Assembly: GCA_001602435.1 (NCBI GenBank)
Contig: CP012156.1
Location: forward strand, 2,797,898 to 2,861,897
Direction of reading: 5' to 3'
DNA: 64,000 nucleotides
Source of the DNA: Hyphomonadaceae bacterium UKL13-1
Lineage (GTDB): Bacteria; Pseudomonadota; Alphaproteobacteria; Caulobacterales; Aquidulcibacteraceae
Part shown: positions 26,000 through 35,599 of the stretch, piece by piece
Layout: each line of letters opens with the position of its first letter
How positions within the stretch are numbered: position 1 is the stretch's first letter
Notes under the pieces: generated by a model
Databases searched by the model: none
The model's input: the letters and a program-made list of their open reading frames with translations, nothing else
Told to the model about the DNA's origin: nothing
Made by a program: the position numbers and the translations under genes

Positions 26000-26878
26000 A
26001 TGATGAAAAAAATTCGGAAGGCCGTTTTGCCTGTGGCAGGCTTTGGTACGCGTGTATTGCCGGCAACCAAATCATTGCCGAAGGAAATGTTGCCCGTATT
26101 CGATCGGCCAGCTGTCCATTGGGTCGTCGAAGAGGCACTAGAAGCCGGGATTGAACACTTTGTATTTGTGACCGGCCGAAATAAAAATGCGATCGAAGAC
26201 TATTTTGATCGGGCCTATGAGCTTGAAGATTCGCTGCGTCGAGCGGGTAAGACCGTCCAGTTGAAAATGCTGGAAGATATGTTGCCAGAGGCGGGCTCAA
26301 AGAGCTTTGTGCGCCAACAATCGCCTTTAGGACTAGGACACGCCGTTTGGTGCGCCCGGGATATCATTGGGAATGAGCCATTTGCCGTTTTGCTGCCCGA
26401 TGTTTTGGTACAAGCCAGCCCTTCCTGCTTGGCACAAATGATTGCTGGCTATGAGGAAGTTGGTGGCAATGTCATTGCCGTTGATCCTGTGCCAATGGAT
26501 CAGGTTTCGAGCTATGGCGTCATCGCGCACGGCCCAAAAGTTGGCAAGTCCATGCCGGTTACGGGCATGGTTGAGAAACCGGCCAAAGAAGTAGCCCCGT
26601 CAAACCTGCGCATTACGGGGCGCTATATCCTCCAGCCTGAAATCTTCCATTATCTAGAAACACAAGAGCGTGGCGCTGGCGGTGAGATTCAACTGACCGA
26701 CGCCATGTTGCGCCTCATGCAAGTACAGGCCTTTCATGCCGTCGAGTTTGCGGGGCGCGATTTTGATTGTGGCTCCCGCATTGGCTATGCAGAAGCCTTT
26801 GTCGGTTACGCGCTGAAGGACCCTGAACTTGGAGCAGATGTACGCGCCATGATCGAGAAGCTTCTCGCTAGGGACTGA
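26000..26878 (+). CDS. galU: UTP-glucose-1-phosphate uridylyltransferase
   Basis: The 292-residue enzyme makes UDP-glucose from UTP and glucose-1-phosphate. It has the signature KAVLPVAGFGTRVLPATKS (7-25), followed by KEMLPVFDRPAVHWVVEEA, both diagnostic of GalU. FAVLLPDVLV carries the metal-binding Asp, and GMVEKPAKEVAPSNL is the conserved sugar loop. AGGGA lies five to six bases before the ATG. It supplies UDP-glucose to the ugd gene 155 bases downstream on the same strand. Confidence 0.95.
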   Translation: MMKKIRKAVLPVAGFGTRVLPATKSLPKEMLPVFDRPAVHWVVEEALEAGIEHFVFVTGRNKNAIEDYFDRAYELEDSLRRAGKTVQLKMLEDMLPEAGSKSFVRQQSPLGLGHAVWCARDIIGNEPFAVLLPDVLVQASPSCLAQMIAGYEEVGGNVIAVDPVPMDQVSSYGVIAHGPKVGKSMPVTGMVEKPAKEVAPSNLRITGRYILQPEIFHYLETQERGAGGEIQLTDAMLRLMQVQAFHAVEFAGRDFDCGSRIGYAEAFVGYALKDPELGADVRAMIEKLLARD

Positions 26879-26978
26879 ATAATACCGAATACCACTTTGT
26901 GTACTGCGCTTTTGCAGAATTAGACTTATTTTCTTCAAACCCATCGCTTAAAGAGGCGGGCTTAGGGTTAATTCAAAT

Positions 26979-26996
26979 GGGCCTATTCCTAGGCCC
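26979..26996. repeat. Hairpin-forming inverted repeat before ugd
   Basis: GGGCCTA, a TTCC loop and TAGGCCC can form a 7-base-pair stem. It lies 37 bases before the ugd start in the galU-ugd gap. No T-run follows, so it is not a clear terminator. It may act on the leader of the ugd message or bind a regulator. Confidence 0.3.
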
Positions 26997-27033
26997 TGCA
27001 TCAGATGACATAGTCTGAAATAAGGGTAAAATT

Positions 27034-28338
27034 ATGCGCGTTACGATGGTTGGCACGGGATATGTTGGATTGGTTTCGGGTGCCTGCTTTGCCGATTTTG
27101 GCCATCAGGTCATCTGCGTCGATAAGGACGCTGGCAAGATTGATCGCCTACACCAAGGCATCATGCCAATCTTCGAACCTGGCCTAGAGGATTTAGTTGC
27201 CTCCAACGTTAAAGCAGGTCGCCTCTCCTTCACCACCGATTTGAGTGAGGCCGTTAGGGATGCGGACACCGTGTTCATTGCGGTGGGAACACCTTCGCGC
27301 CGTGGCGACGGCCATGCTGATCTATCGTATGTCGAGCAAGCGGCTCGCGAAATTGCGGAACATATGCAGGGTTACACAGTGGTGGTGAATAAATCGACCG
27401 TGCCGGTTGGCACTGGCGATTTAGTCCAATCGATCATGACGGAAGTAAACCCAAAGGGTGACTTCTCTGTCGTTTCGAACCCGGAATTCCTGCGCGAAGG
27501 GGCTGCCATTGGCGACTTTAAGAGGCCCGACCGAGTTGTGGTAGGCACCGAAGATGAACGGGCGCGCCAAGTGATGCGCGAACTTTACCGACCCCTCTTC
27601 CTGAATGAGACACCCATTCTGTTCACGGACCGCCGAACGAGCGAATTGATCAAATACGCCGCAAATGCCTTCTTGGCCGTCAAAATTGCTTATATCAATG
27701 AAATGGCTGACCTATGCGAACAAGTAGGTGCCAATGTCCAAGAGGTCGCTCGTGGCATTGGATTAGATAATCGCATCGGCAAGAAATTCTTGAACGCTGG
27801 CCCAGGATATGGCGGGTCTTGCTTCCCGAAAGACACTTTGGCCTTAATGCGCACAGCTCAAGAGGCGCATGCACCAGTTACAATCGTTGAAGCGACAGTT
27901 GCTTCCAACACAAACCGGAAAAAGCGCATGGCCAGTAAGGTCATTGAAGCTTGTGGTGGGGAGGTTCAAGGCAAGACGATTGGGATTTTGGGCCTGACGT
28001 TCAAGCCAAACACCGATGACATGCGCGATTCCCCTAGTTTAGACATAGTTCCAGCCTTGCTAGCAGCAGGTGCCAAAATCCGAGCCTATGATCCAGAAGG
28101 CATGGAAGAGGCCAAGAAAGAGCTGTCTGGCATTGAAATGGTTGGCGGGCCCTATGAAGTCGCAGACAATGCTGATGCAATTGTTATCCTGACTGAATGG
28201 GATCAGTTCCGCGCGCTCGATTTTGAGCGCATTGCCACGCAAATGAGAAAGCCAGTCATGGTGGACTTACGCAATATCTATAATCCGGATGATTTGCGCC
28301 AAGATGGCTTCACCTATGTGAGCATCGGCAGGAAATAG
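27034..28338 (+). CDS. ugd: UDP-glucose 6-dehydrogenase
   Basis: A 434-residue enzyme that oxidises UDP-glucose to UDP-glucuronate with two NAD+. The NAD motif is MVGTGYVGLVSGACFADFG (5-23). The catalytic Lys207 is in LIKYAANAFLA and the catalytic Cys263 in GYGGSCFPKD, the form typical of Ugd rather than of HexNAc dehydrogenases. AAGGG lies seven bases before the ATG. With galU it provides a glucuronate donor, so the organism has two distinct nucleotide-sugar uronate routes in this window (the other begins at 8556-9932). Confidence 0.95.
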   Translation: MRVTMVGTGYVGLVSGACFADFGHQVICVDKDAGKIDRLHQGIMPIFEPGLEDLVASNVKAGRLSFTTDLSEAVRDADTVFIAVGTPSRRGDGHADLSYVEQAAREIAEHMQGYTVVVNKSTVPVGTGDLVQSIMTEVNPKGDFSVVSNPEFLREGAAIGDFKRPDRVVVGTEDERARQVMRELYRPLFLNETPILFTDRRTSELIKYAANAFLAVKIAYINEMADLCEQVGANVQEVARGIGLDNRIGKKFLNAGPGYGGSCFPKDTLALMRTAQEAHAPVTIVEATVASNTNRKKRMASKVIEACGGEVQGKTIGILGLTFKPNTDDMRDSPSLDIVPALLAAGAKIRAYDPEGMEEAKKELSGIEMVGGPYEVADNADAIVILTEWDQFRALDFERIATQMRKPVMVDLRNIYNPDDLRQDGFTYVSIGRK

Positions 28339-28519
28339 TCCCTACATTTAGAAATCGTAAGTGATTTTTGAAGAGCGCAAGGTTAAATCGGAACTTTTGG
28401 ATCATTCCTAATCGCCGCGAGCCCATGGCAAAGTCTTGGGAGAGTTCTATCCTCCTGTGGCCGCAAGTACGGAAAAAGTTGGCGGCATTCAAAGAGTCGC
28501 ACCAGCTCTATCGCCGTAC

Positions 28520-30415
28520 CTAACGACCAGCCAGATCAATGTTTGCCATTGAAGACTGCTGCGCCTCACCACGTCTGAAGCCCGGCAAGATACGTTGCAA
28601 CCACATCAAAGCGGCGGTTTCCTTGTCTTTTCGGGCTGCATCGAGCACATGATCGATAAGGGTTCGCAGGTTTTCGGGCGGCTCCATGGGATCGCTGGCT
28701 ACAAGGACACCTTCAACAGGCGTGTTCTCAACGCGCTCAAACGTATGGAACAATTCCTCGTGCAAGCGCTCGCCGGGGCGAAGGCCGGTTTCAACAATCG
28801 CAATATCCCGCCAAGGTTCCTTGCCCTTCATTCGAATCATGGCTTCAGCCAGTTCCATAATCCGCACAGGTTCGCCCATATCTAGCACGAATTGGCCACC
28901 GGAAATAGCGCCACCCTTCTCTGCACCTATGGCGGCGGCTTGCAGCACCAACGAACTGGCTTCTTCAACCGTCATGAACCACCGCGTCATCTCCGAATGG
29001 GTGATCGTAACAGGGCCACCTCGGGCAATTTGGCGCTCAAACACGGGCATAACCGAGCCGCTCGACCCCAAAACATTACCGAAACGGACAGAGTGGAATG
29101 CGCCTTTGGCACGGCGGGAACAGTCGCGCACATACAATTCAGCAACGCGCTTCGCTGCCCCCATCACATTGACAGGGTTCACCGCTTTGTCCGTAGAAAT
29201 GAAGACAAAGGATTCCACGTCCACGGCCATAGCCGCATCGGCTACCACGCAAGTGCCGCCTAAATTAACTTCAAGGGCTTCGCAGAAATGACCCTCCATC
29301 ATGGGCACATGTTTGTTTGCGGCCGCGTGAACGACGACGTGGGGCCGATACTTTTCAAAAATCGCATTGATGCGCTGGGCGTCACGAATATCACACAGGC
29401 GTGCCACAATATCGATATTTGGATGGGTTGCCCGGATCTCTGACGAAATCTGGAAAAGATTATTCTCAGACGAGTCAACCAATACAATCCGGCTAGGGGA
29501 TAGCTCTGCGATTTGCTTGACGATTTCGCTGCCAATGGTCCCGCCGGCACCCGTCACCAAAATCTGCTTAAACCGTACAAGCCCGCGAGGTCCGCGTAAG
29601 TCGAGCTCTCGGCGCGTGCGACCAAGAACATCGGCGGGGTGCACCGCCCCCAAGGTGGCCCCGGCACCTTCAGGGATCCGCATCAGGGCGACCCCTTTAC
29701 GAGCGGCTACTTGGAGCGCCACTTGCGCAGCGCGCCGGGCAGGATCACGGCCAATCAAGGCAATCCGGACTTCGGAATTACGGGAGAGCGCGTCAGTAAC
29801 AAGGGCCTCGAGTGTCTCAAGGCCGCCAAAAACCCGTGCTCCCGCAAAAATCTTTCCGACTTGCGTGCCCATGGTTGAAACAATGGCGATCGGACGGATA
29901 GGCAATGGCCCCGTTAGACGCGCTGCGTGAATGGCTTGGGTAATTGCATCCGTCGGGCCAACCAAAATAGTCGCCGGGGCGTTCGGGGCGATGGTCCGAA
30001 ACAAGGCACGTATGCCACCACCTGACAGCACCCGCGCAAAACCACGGGCAGCAGCCATCAGAACGAGCGAAACTAAGGCTGCCAAAGCGGGTGATATGCG
30101 CGGCACGGTCACTGAGGGGTCGACGAAAAACAAAACCGCGACCGTACCAATGCCAGCCGCCGCAATGGCTTGTGACAGCCGAACCAAATCATCCGCAGAG
30201 GTCCAACGCCAAACCAATTGATTGAGACGAAAGGCGACCAGAGCTACCGCTATCGCCATGCCATAACAAACAAGCGCAATAATGGTGCCTTCAATCGAGG
30301 CGGGTGCCAGCCCGATCCCGTAAGCAAGGTAAAGCGCAAGCCAGAAGCTGAATACAGCTAGCGCGATATCGATCAAATAGCCTGTGGAGAAGATTTTTAG
30401 CTTATGACGGGTCAA
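28520..30415 (-). CDS. Membrane-bound nucleoside-diphosphate-sugar 4,6-dehydratase (FlaA1/CapD/WbpM type)
   Basis: The 631-residue protein starts with four likely membrane helices (about 13-33, 43-63, 83-100 and 107-126), then a nucleotide-binding linker domain, then a dehydratase domain. The last has the cofactor motif VTGAGGTIGSE (287-297), the catalytic FISTDKAVNP (405-414) and NVMGAAKR (416-423), where Met replaces the usual Tyr as in the WbpM/PglF family. Such enzymes convert UDP-GlcNAc to UDP-4-keto-6-deoxy sugars, the start of QuiNAc, FucNAc or bacillosamine synthesis. Its start overlaps the heparinase-family gene by ATGA. It probably acts on the first sugar of a surface glycan; the final sugar cannot be told. 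Confidence 0.9.
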   Translation of the reverse strand: MTRHKLKIFSTGYLIDIALAVFSFWLALYLAYGIGLAPASIEGTIIALVCYGMAIAVALVAFRLNQLVWRWTSADDLVRLSQAIAAAGIGTVAVLFFVDPSVTVPRISPALAALVSLVLMAAARGFARVLSGGGIRALFRTIAPNAPATILVGPTDAITQAIHAARLTGPLPIRPIAIVSTMGTQVGKIFAGARVFGGLETLEALVTDALSRNSEVRIALIGRDPARRAAQVALQVAARKGVALMRIPEGAGATLGAVHPADVLGRTRRELDLRGPRGLVRFKQILVTGAGGTIGSEIVKQIAELSPSRIVLVDSSENNLFQISSEIRATHPNIDIVARLCDIRDAQRINAIFEKYRPHVVVHAAANKHVPMMEGHFCEALEVNLGGTCVVADAAMAVDVESFVFISTDKAVNPVNVMGAAKRVAELYVRDCSRRAKGAFHSVRFGNVLGSSGSVMPVFERQIARGGPVTITHSEMTRWFMTVEEASSLVLQAAAIGAEKGGAISGGQFVLDMGEPVRIMELAEAMIRMKGKEPWRDIAIVETGLRPGERLHEELFHTFERVENTPVEGVLVASDPMEPPENLRTLIDHVLDAARKDKETAALMWLQRILPGFRRGEAQQSSMANIDLAGR

Positions 30416-31995
30416 ATCAAATCCTCAAACTGAAGGTCCCAGCGAATGATCAAGTCTTTGCCAGTCTCGGTTGCTTTGGGGGTAACAAGCAACTGATGGC
30501 GGCGATTTTGTGACAAACCAGCGGAAAAATTCATATTGGACTGACTTATCTGAGTATCAAAACCAGGGCAACGGAACCGCCAAGCCTGTCGCGCCGGTGT
30601 ACGGATCAATACACTCTCGCCATCGCGGCTGGAAACAGGATCGCAGCCTTCTCCCAAATCGAAGATTAAGCCGCGCACGAGCACGCGGGGCCCATTCACG
30701 CCTGAAAACAGGGCATCTTCACCGTGAATATGCCTGCCGTCCTGTCGGACCTTCACGGTACGGACGCAAGTGTGGCGATGGCCTTCCACCTCAAAGCTGG
30801 ACTTACCTTCCAATAGCGCATGGCCGTCATCATCGCGACGGCGCATTTGCGGGTCCAGCATCTCCACGTGTCGGGCGAACTCTAACGCTGAGACTCCAAA
30901 GGAACTGCAGGAGATAAGCTCAATACCCCCTGCTTCCACTTCGCAAATTGGCCCAGCTTGCGATGGCCCCAATGGCGTGCGCATCCACAGTCGCGTGGAA
31001 CCAGATTCCACAAAGCCGATATGCCCAGTTTTGAGAATTGAGGCGCGTCGCCAGCGTCCAGGTCCCAAAACAGATTCAACAAGACCGCCATAACCATGTT
31101 GCTTGTTGAAGGTGACAAGCGACCCGTCAGTACGCTGTAAAGTCGCGAGCGCGGTTCGCACGCGCTCATTGATCGGCTCAACCTCAATAACCCGAGTCAT
31201 CATCGCCAGATCTGCAGCAGCCGATAGCGTACCTAGGGGCGAACCGTCGGCAAACATGCCATCGGCGGCGATGAGTTCCTCTAGGCGCTCCAAAGCTTCA
31301 TCAAAAGTGGCTTGGCGTAACAGACCTGGTGCGCTGCCTGTAACACTCAAGAGGGCCGAGGCCCGTGTCCAAACAGCACGGCGGTTCAAAGGCTCCCAGC
31401 CTTGGGTGAGACTGGCCAATAAGCCGCGATCTGGCTCTACCAAGCGTCCAATATCTGCCAGGAGAGCATGCCAGATTCTAGCCTGCAAATTTGCTGAAAA
31501 GCCTTGCGCCATCGGAAGAAGATGGGCCAGCCAATTGATCACTCGACGACCACGCCAGACCATGATTTCACTGCGACTAGGTCCGTTCGTCGCAGCCTTC
31601 CATTTAGCCAATCCAGATTGAGGTTCCTGCGCTTGGCGCACAAACCATTGATCGAGCCAAAGCTCCAATATCGGGACCAAATCTCCATAGGAAGGCGACA
31701 AATCGCGCAAGAATTCAAAAGATGCCGTCCAGCTGTGGGTCATCGCCGCCGGTATAGAGAACGGCCCTAGAAAAGGGTCGAAACCGCCAAGTTCTGTCCG
31801 AGCTGGCGTGCGTCCCTGTAACAGGTCCAGCCCCTCTTCCTGCACAGACGGACGAAAGTCCGGCAATGGATGCCATTGCCGCGGGACCAAGGTCCCATCT
31901 TCCGCGAACACACCGGACTCAAACAAACCGCGCAACTCGTGCCCGAAGCGCGCGTGACTGCCCGCCCCTGACTGATTCTTGGTTTGAATTGGCAT
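30412..31995 (-). CDS. Heparinase II/III family protein
   Basis: The 527-residue protein has an alpha-helical toroid-like first half and a beta-rich second half. Recognisable stretches are the N-terminal GLDLLQGR and GRRVINWLAHLLP, FADGSPLG, and the beta-sandwich part GPICEVEAGGIELISCSSFG. Alphaproteobacteria commonly carry this heparinase II/III protein directly after rpe, as here, nine bases downstream. It has no clear signal peptide, so its location and natural substrate are unclear; polysaccharide lyase activity is only a family expectation. It overlaps the dehydratase gene by ATGA, which ties it to surface glycan metabolism. Confidence 0.82.
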   Translation of the reverse strand: MPIQTKNQSGAGSHARFGHELRGLFESGVFAEDGTLVPRQWHPLPDFRPSVQEEGLDLLQGRTPARTELGGFDPFLGPFSIPAAMTHSWTASFEFLRDLSPSYGDLVPILELWLDQWFVRQAQEPQSGLAKWKAATNGPSRSEIMVWRGRRVINWLAHLLPMAQGFSANLQARIWHALLADIGRLVEPDRGLLASLTQGWEPLNRRAVWTRASALLSVTGSAPGLLRQATFDEALERLEELIAADGMFADGSPLGTLSAAADLAMMTRVIEVEPINERVRTALATLQRTDGSLVTFNKQHGYGGLVESVLGPGRWRRASILKTGHIGFVESGSTRLWMRTPLGPSQAGPICEVEAGGIELISCSSFGVSALEFARHVEMLDPQMRRRDDDGHALLEGKSSFEVEGHRHTCVRTVKVRQDGRHIHGEDALFSGVNGPRVLVRGLIFDLGEGCDPVSSRDGESVLIRTPARQAWRFRCPGFDTQISQSNMNFSAGLSQNRRHQLLVTPKATETGKDLIIRWDLQFEDLI

Positions 31996-32004
31996 CTGAG
32001 GCCC

Positions 32005-32670
32005 CTAGCCCGCTGCCGCTTTGAGTGCGGCGATATTGGCCTGATAATGAAGTGGGCCACCTTTAAAGACGGCTGTCCCAGCGACCAAAGTGTCAGCGCC
32101 GGCATTGAAACAGTCGCGCGCCGTTTGTGGGTTAACCCCACCATCAACTTCCAAAAGAATTTCCCGCCCCGTCTGATCGATCATCTTTCGCAGGACTTCT
32201 ATCTTTCCTAACTGGCTCGGCAGGAAGGTCTGCCCACCAAACCCCGGATTGATACTCATCACCAAAATCAAGTCGACCATGTCCATGACATGGGCCAGAA
32301 CAGATTCATGGGTGGATGGGTTCAAAACCACACCGGCCTTTTTTCCAAAATCTCGAATGGTTTGCAGGCTCCGGTGCAAATGCGGCCCAGCCTCTGGATG
32401 AATTGAAATGATATCAGCCCCTGCTTCAGCAAAGGCTTGTAGATAAGGATCGGCGGGCGCGATCATCAAATGCACGTCAAAGGGCTTATCTGAATGTGGG
32501 CGCAAAGCCTTCACGACCTGCGGCCCAATTGTGATATTGGGTACAAAGTGGCCGTCCATTACGTCGATATGAATTAGATCAGCGCCCGCTGCCGTAATGG
32601 CAGCCACTTCTTCGCCCAACTTGGCGAAGTCCGCAGACAGAATAGATGGGCTTATGCGTAGCTGTGACAT
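32005..32670 (-). CDS. rpe: Ribulose-phosphate 3-epimerase
   Basis: The 221-residue TIM-barrel enzyme interconverts ribulose-5-phosphate and xylulose-5-phosphate in the pentose phosphate pathway. It has [13 protein letters not shown] (7-19), [17 protein letters not shown] (34-50), [16 protein letters not shown] and [11 protein letters not shown], which together hold the metal-binding His and Asp residues and the phosphate loop. It lies between rsmB (65 bases) and the heparinase-family gene (9 bases) on the same strand. Confidence 0.96.
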   Translation of the reverse strand: MSQLRISPSILSADFAKLGEEVAAITAAGADLIHIDVMDGHFVPNITIGPQVVKALRPHSDKPFDVHLMIAPADPYLQAFAEAGADIISIHPEAGPHLHRSLQTIRDFGKKAGVVLNPSTHESVLAHVMDMVDLILVMSINPGFGGQTFLPSQLGKIEVLRKMIDQTGREILLEVDGGVNPQTARDCFNAGADTLVAGTAVFKGGPLHYQANIAALKAAAG

Positions 32671-32735
32671 GGTTTGATCATGCTCTGTTTCGGGAGATTA
32701 CTGCAAGATGGCATTTCGGCCCGCGCCCCGCGACC

Positions 32736-34130
32736 CTATTCAGGTTTTACAAAGCGCCCGATGAAAAACCCGTCCATGCCGCCACGATCGCCCCAGTAAT
32801 GGGGAAAGATACGCAGACAGCCTTGCTCTGTCACAGCGTGGCCTAGGTCTGGAACCTCATCCGGTGAGATCGGGGCCAGTTTCAGCCCGGCCTCAAGCGC
32901 AGCAGCCACAGCTGGGTCGGCCTCTTCTGGCTCTAGCGAGCACACCGCGTAAACAAGCCGGCCGCCAGGCTTAAGGGCTGCCGCAGCAGCCTTTACAAGC
33001 TCGACCTGCACAGCCGCAAAGCGGGCAACATCGCTTGGTGTTTTGATCCATAGCGCTTCTGGATTGCGGCGCAACGTGCCGGTCGCACTGCAGGGCGCAT
33101 CCAGCAAAATGGCGTCAAAATAAGGTTCCTCAGAAACTGTTCGTGCGTCGGCGACTTGCAGACGGGCAGTCAAACTGGTGCGGGCAAGGTTTTCAGCCAC
33201 GCGATTAATCCGCGCGGCGTCGAGGTCTAGGGCCGTAACGTCGGCCCCTGTCGCAGCCAATTGCATCGTCTTGCCGCCAGGCGCGGCACACATGTCCAAG
33301 ACTTTCTCGCCGACTTTGGTTGCCAAAAGCCGCGCTGGCAGAGCCGCTGCGGCGTCTTGAACCCAATAATTGCCCTCCCCCCAGAGCGGCAGAGTGGTTA
33401 CATCGCTGGGTGTTTCCTTCAGACGGACGCTGCCCGTCGGAAGGACAATGCCGTCAACTGCTTCGGCAATGGTTGCAGCATCACCCTTCGTGGTCAGATC
33501 AAGAGCGGGCTGGCGAGCGAGGCTTTCAGCAATCGCGTCTGCCGCCTCGGCTCCATAGGCTGCGCGCCAACGGTTCCACCACAAGGCGGGCACGCGCTCA
33601 CGGTCATGGGGTCGCACCAAGGGCTCTGTCGCGATCCGGCGCAGAACCGCATTTATAAGACCGGCAAACCCGCGTCCCGTTGCCTCAAACTTTGCCAAAT
33701 CAACCGATCGACCAACCGCCGCATGAGGTGGTGCCAAGCCTTCGATCAATTGGGCGGCACCAACGCGCAACAGCGCCTTTGCAAAATGCGCGCTGTCCGG
33801 CAGTGGTTTAGCCAGCTTCGTTGCCAAAACGGCGTCGACAAGACCAAGCGCGCGCAAAGTTGCCAAAGTCAAATGGGCAGCAAAGCCCCGATCGCGCCCA
33901 TCGAGGCGAACAAAGGCCTGCTCTTTCCGCATAGCCTCTTCCAAAGTCCAACGCTGATCGACAACATGGGAGACGAGGCAAACAGCAGCAAAGCGCGCAG
34001 GATCGGGATTGACGAGCGCGCGATGGGGGCGACGCGCATCTGAGCCCTGCTGGCCTGAGTCTCGGCGTGGCGAGCCAGAATGCGGTTTGCGGGGACGAGA
34101 ACGTTCAGGATGAGAAGGATCAGACGGCAT
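32736..34130 (-). CDS. rsmB: 16S rRNA (cytosine-967-C5)-methyltransferase
   Basis: The 464-residue protein joins an N-terminal NusB-like RNA-binding domain (about 45-175) to a class I methyltransferase domain. The SAM loop is DMCAAPGGKT (279-288). The two conserved cysteines of RNA m5C methyltransferases are Cys347 in LLDAPCSATGTL and Cys397 in YAVCSLEPEE. The first 40 residues are a basic, disordered-looking extension, and the start could be further in. It is followed by rpe, an order often seen in Caulobacter-like genomes. Confidence 0.92.
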   Translation of the reverse strand: MPSDPSHPERSRPRKPHSGSPRRDSGQQGSDARRPHRALVNPDPARFAAVCLVSHVVDQRWTLEEAMRKEQAFVRLDGRDRGFAAHLTLATLRALGLVDAVLATKLAKPLPDSAHFAKALLRVGAAQLIEGLAPPHAAVGRSVDLAKFEATGRGFAGLINAVLRRIATEPLVRPHDRERVPALWWNRWRAAYGAEAADAIAESLARQPALDLTTKGDAATIAEAVDGIVLPTGSVRLKETPSDVTTLPLWGEGNYWVQDAAAALPARLLATKVGEKVLDMCAAPGGKTMQLAATGADVTALDLDAARINRVAENLARTSLTARLQVADARTVSEEPYFDAILLDAPCSATGTLRRNPEALWIKTPSDVARFAAVQVELVKAAAAALKPGGRLVYAVCSLEPEEADPAVAAALEAGLKLAPISPDEVPDLGHAVTEQGCLRIFPHYWGDRGGMDGFFIGRFVKPE

Positions 34131-34210
34131 GGCGCAGGCTCCTGCGCGTCCAGCCGCCCCGGGTCAAGTGCTAAGACACAAGCGGCGATGCGCCGCCGTC
34201 TCGAGTCTCC

Positions 34211-35140
34211 CTATCCCCATGGACCTTTTCTCCGCCCCCAAGGGCCTGAATTTCGAGTCGAACCCTCATCCAGCCCCAATGTATTGCCGGGCAAATCCTT
34301 GGCTTTTAGCGCCTGCAATTGCGCCACACGGTTCTCCGTGGCCGGGTGGGTTGAGAACAAATTATCGCGCAACCCACCTGCCAAAGGGTTGATAATGAAC
34401 ATATGGGCCGTTGCAGGATGACGTTCGGCATCCTCATTGTGAACTTGGCGAGCCCCGTACTGAATTTTTTGTAAGGCAGAGGCCAGCCATTGTGGATCAC
34501 CTGCAATCTCTGCCCCCAGACGGTCAGCCTCATACTCGCGCGAGCGGCTGATGGCCATTTGTACGACCGCCGCTGCCATGGGCGCGAAAATCATCATTGC
34601 GATCATCGCAATCGGATTCGGCCTTTCCCGGTCGCCACCAAAGAACATGGCAAAGTTTGCCAGCATGCCAATCGCGCCCGCCAACGTCGCGGCAATTGTC
34701 ATGGTCAAGGTGTCATGGCTCTTCACGTGCGCGAGCTCATGGGCCATGACACCGGCAATCTCTTGTCGGTTAAGCATTGACAAAAGCCCAGTCGTGGCCG
34801 CAACGGCCGCGTTCTCTGGATTGCGGCCAGTTGCAAAAGCGTTGGGCTGTGGGTTCTCAATCACATAAATGCGCGGTTTTGGCATATTGGCCTGTTGCGC
34901 CATGGTCAGAACATCCTGCGCGTAAGTCGCGATCAAGGGGTCGCGGTGGTCCGGCCCAACCTCGACTGCCCGATAGGCGCTCAAGACCATTTTGTCAGAG
35001 TTCCAGTAAGAGAACACATTCATGCCCGAAGCCAACACAAAGGCGATGGCCATGCCACCTGCGCCACCGATCAAATAGCCAACGCCCATAAAGATAGCGG
35101 TCATGGCGGCTAGAAGCATGAAAGTCTTGGTGGTGTTCAT
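34211..35140 (-). CDS. htpX: Zinc metalloprotease HtpX homologue
   Basis: A 309-residue membrane protease of the M48 family, involved in quality control of membrane proteins. The zinc motif is HELAH (134-138) in [14 protein letters not shown], and the third ligand is the Glu in [12 protein letters not shown] (about 205-216). Membrane segments lie at about 6-40 (two) and 148-195 (two). The start at the ATG of [10 protein letters not shown] is chosen because it gives the family N-terminus; the frame stays open further upstream into the divergent SDHAF4 gene. Only 46 bases separate the two starts. The C-terminal 25 residues are Gly- and Arg-rich. Confidence 0.93.
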   Translation of the reverse strand: MNTTKTFMLLAAMTAIFMGVGYLIGGAGGMAIAFVLASGMNVFSYWNSDKMVLSAYRAVEVGPDHRDPLIATYAQDVLTMAQQANMPKPRIYVIENPQPNAFATGRNPENAAVAATTGLLSMLNRQEIAGVMAHELAHVKSHDTLTMTIAATLAGAIGMLANFAMFFGGDRERPNPIAMIAMMIFAPMAAAVVQMAISRSREYEADRLGAEIAGDPQWLASALQKIQYGARQVHNEDAERHPATAHMFIINPLAGGLRDNLFSTHPATENRVAQLQALKAKDLPGNTLGLDEGSTRNSGPWGRRKGPWG

Positions 35141-35186
35141 AGAAAGCTCGACTCCGATTGGGCTGGGCCTATATGTAGGGGCTGTG

Positions 35187-35411
35187 ATGATTGAAAAAAG
35201 CGCCCCGCCCGTCTCATTGCCTTCACCAGTGCGTGAAGGCGAGTCATTCGACCTGAGCTCGCCAGCAGGTCGAGCTTTGGCAGAAGCGGCTGCCCGGCGC
35301 GCGCAAGCAGAAGCAGAAATGGCCTTAGCTAATGAAATCAATGGTCCCAAAGGGGCTGAACCAACCCGCTTCGGCGATTGGGAACGCAAAGGCATTGCTT
35401 ACGATTTCTGA
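35187..35411 (+). CDS. DUF1674 protein, succinate dehydrogenase assembly factor 4 family
   Basis: The 74-residue product ends in [20 protein letters not shown] (51-70) plus YDF, the DUF1674/SDHAF4 signature. In eukaryotes this family protects flavinylated SdhA during complex II assembly, and the bacterial members are presumed similar. The N-terminal part is variable and Ala-rich. I use the ATG at 35187 with AGGGG upstream; the frame is open further back but would then overlap htpX. It is divergent from htpX and is followed by a secreted protein gene. Confidence 0.85.
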   Translation: MIEKSAPPVSLPSPVREGESFDLSSPAGRALAEAAARRAQAEAEMALANEINGPKGAEPTRFGDWERKGIAYDF

Positions 35412-35599
35412 GCGCCGGTTGGTGTGTCAGATCAAGACATGAAGTCGCCTCATAGGGTTTTGCGAAGAGGCCATAGCCCTGCAAATTCCCCGCACACGGG
35501 CACAGCCTTGAACTTTTTGACTTTATCAGCCCTTTAGTCGCTCTCGACGTAAATTTGAGCCGAACCACAGGATGTGGTTTGCCACTAAAGGGGGTCAGA

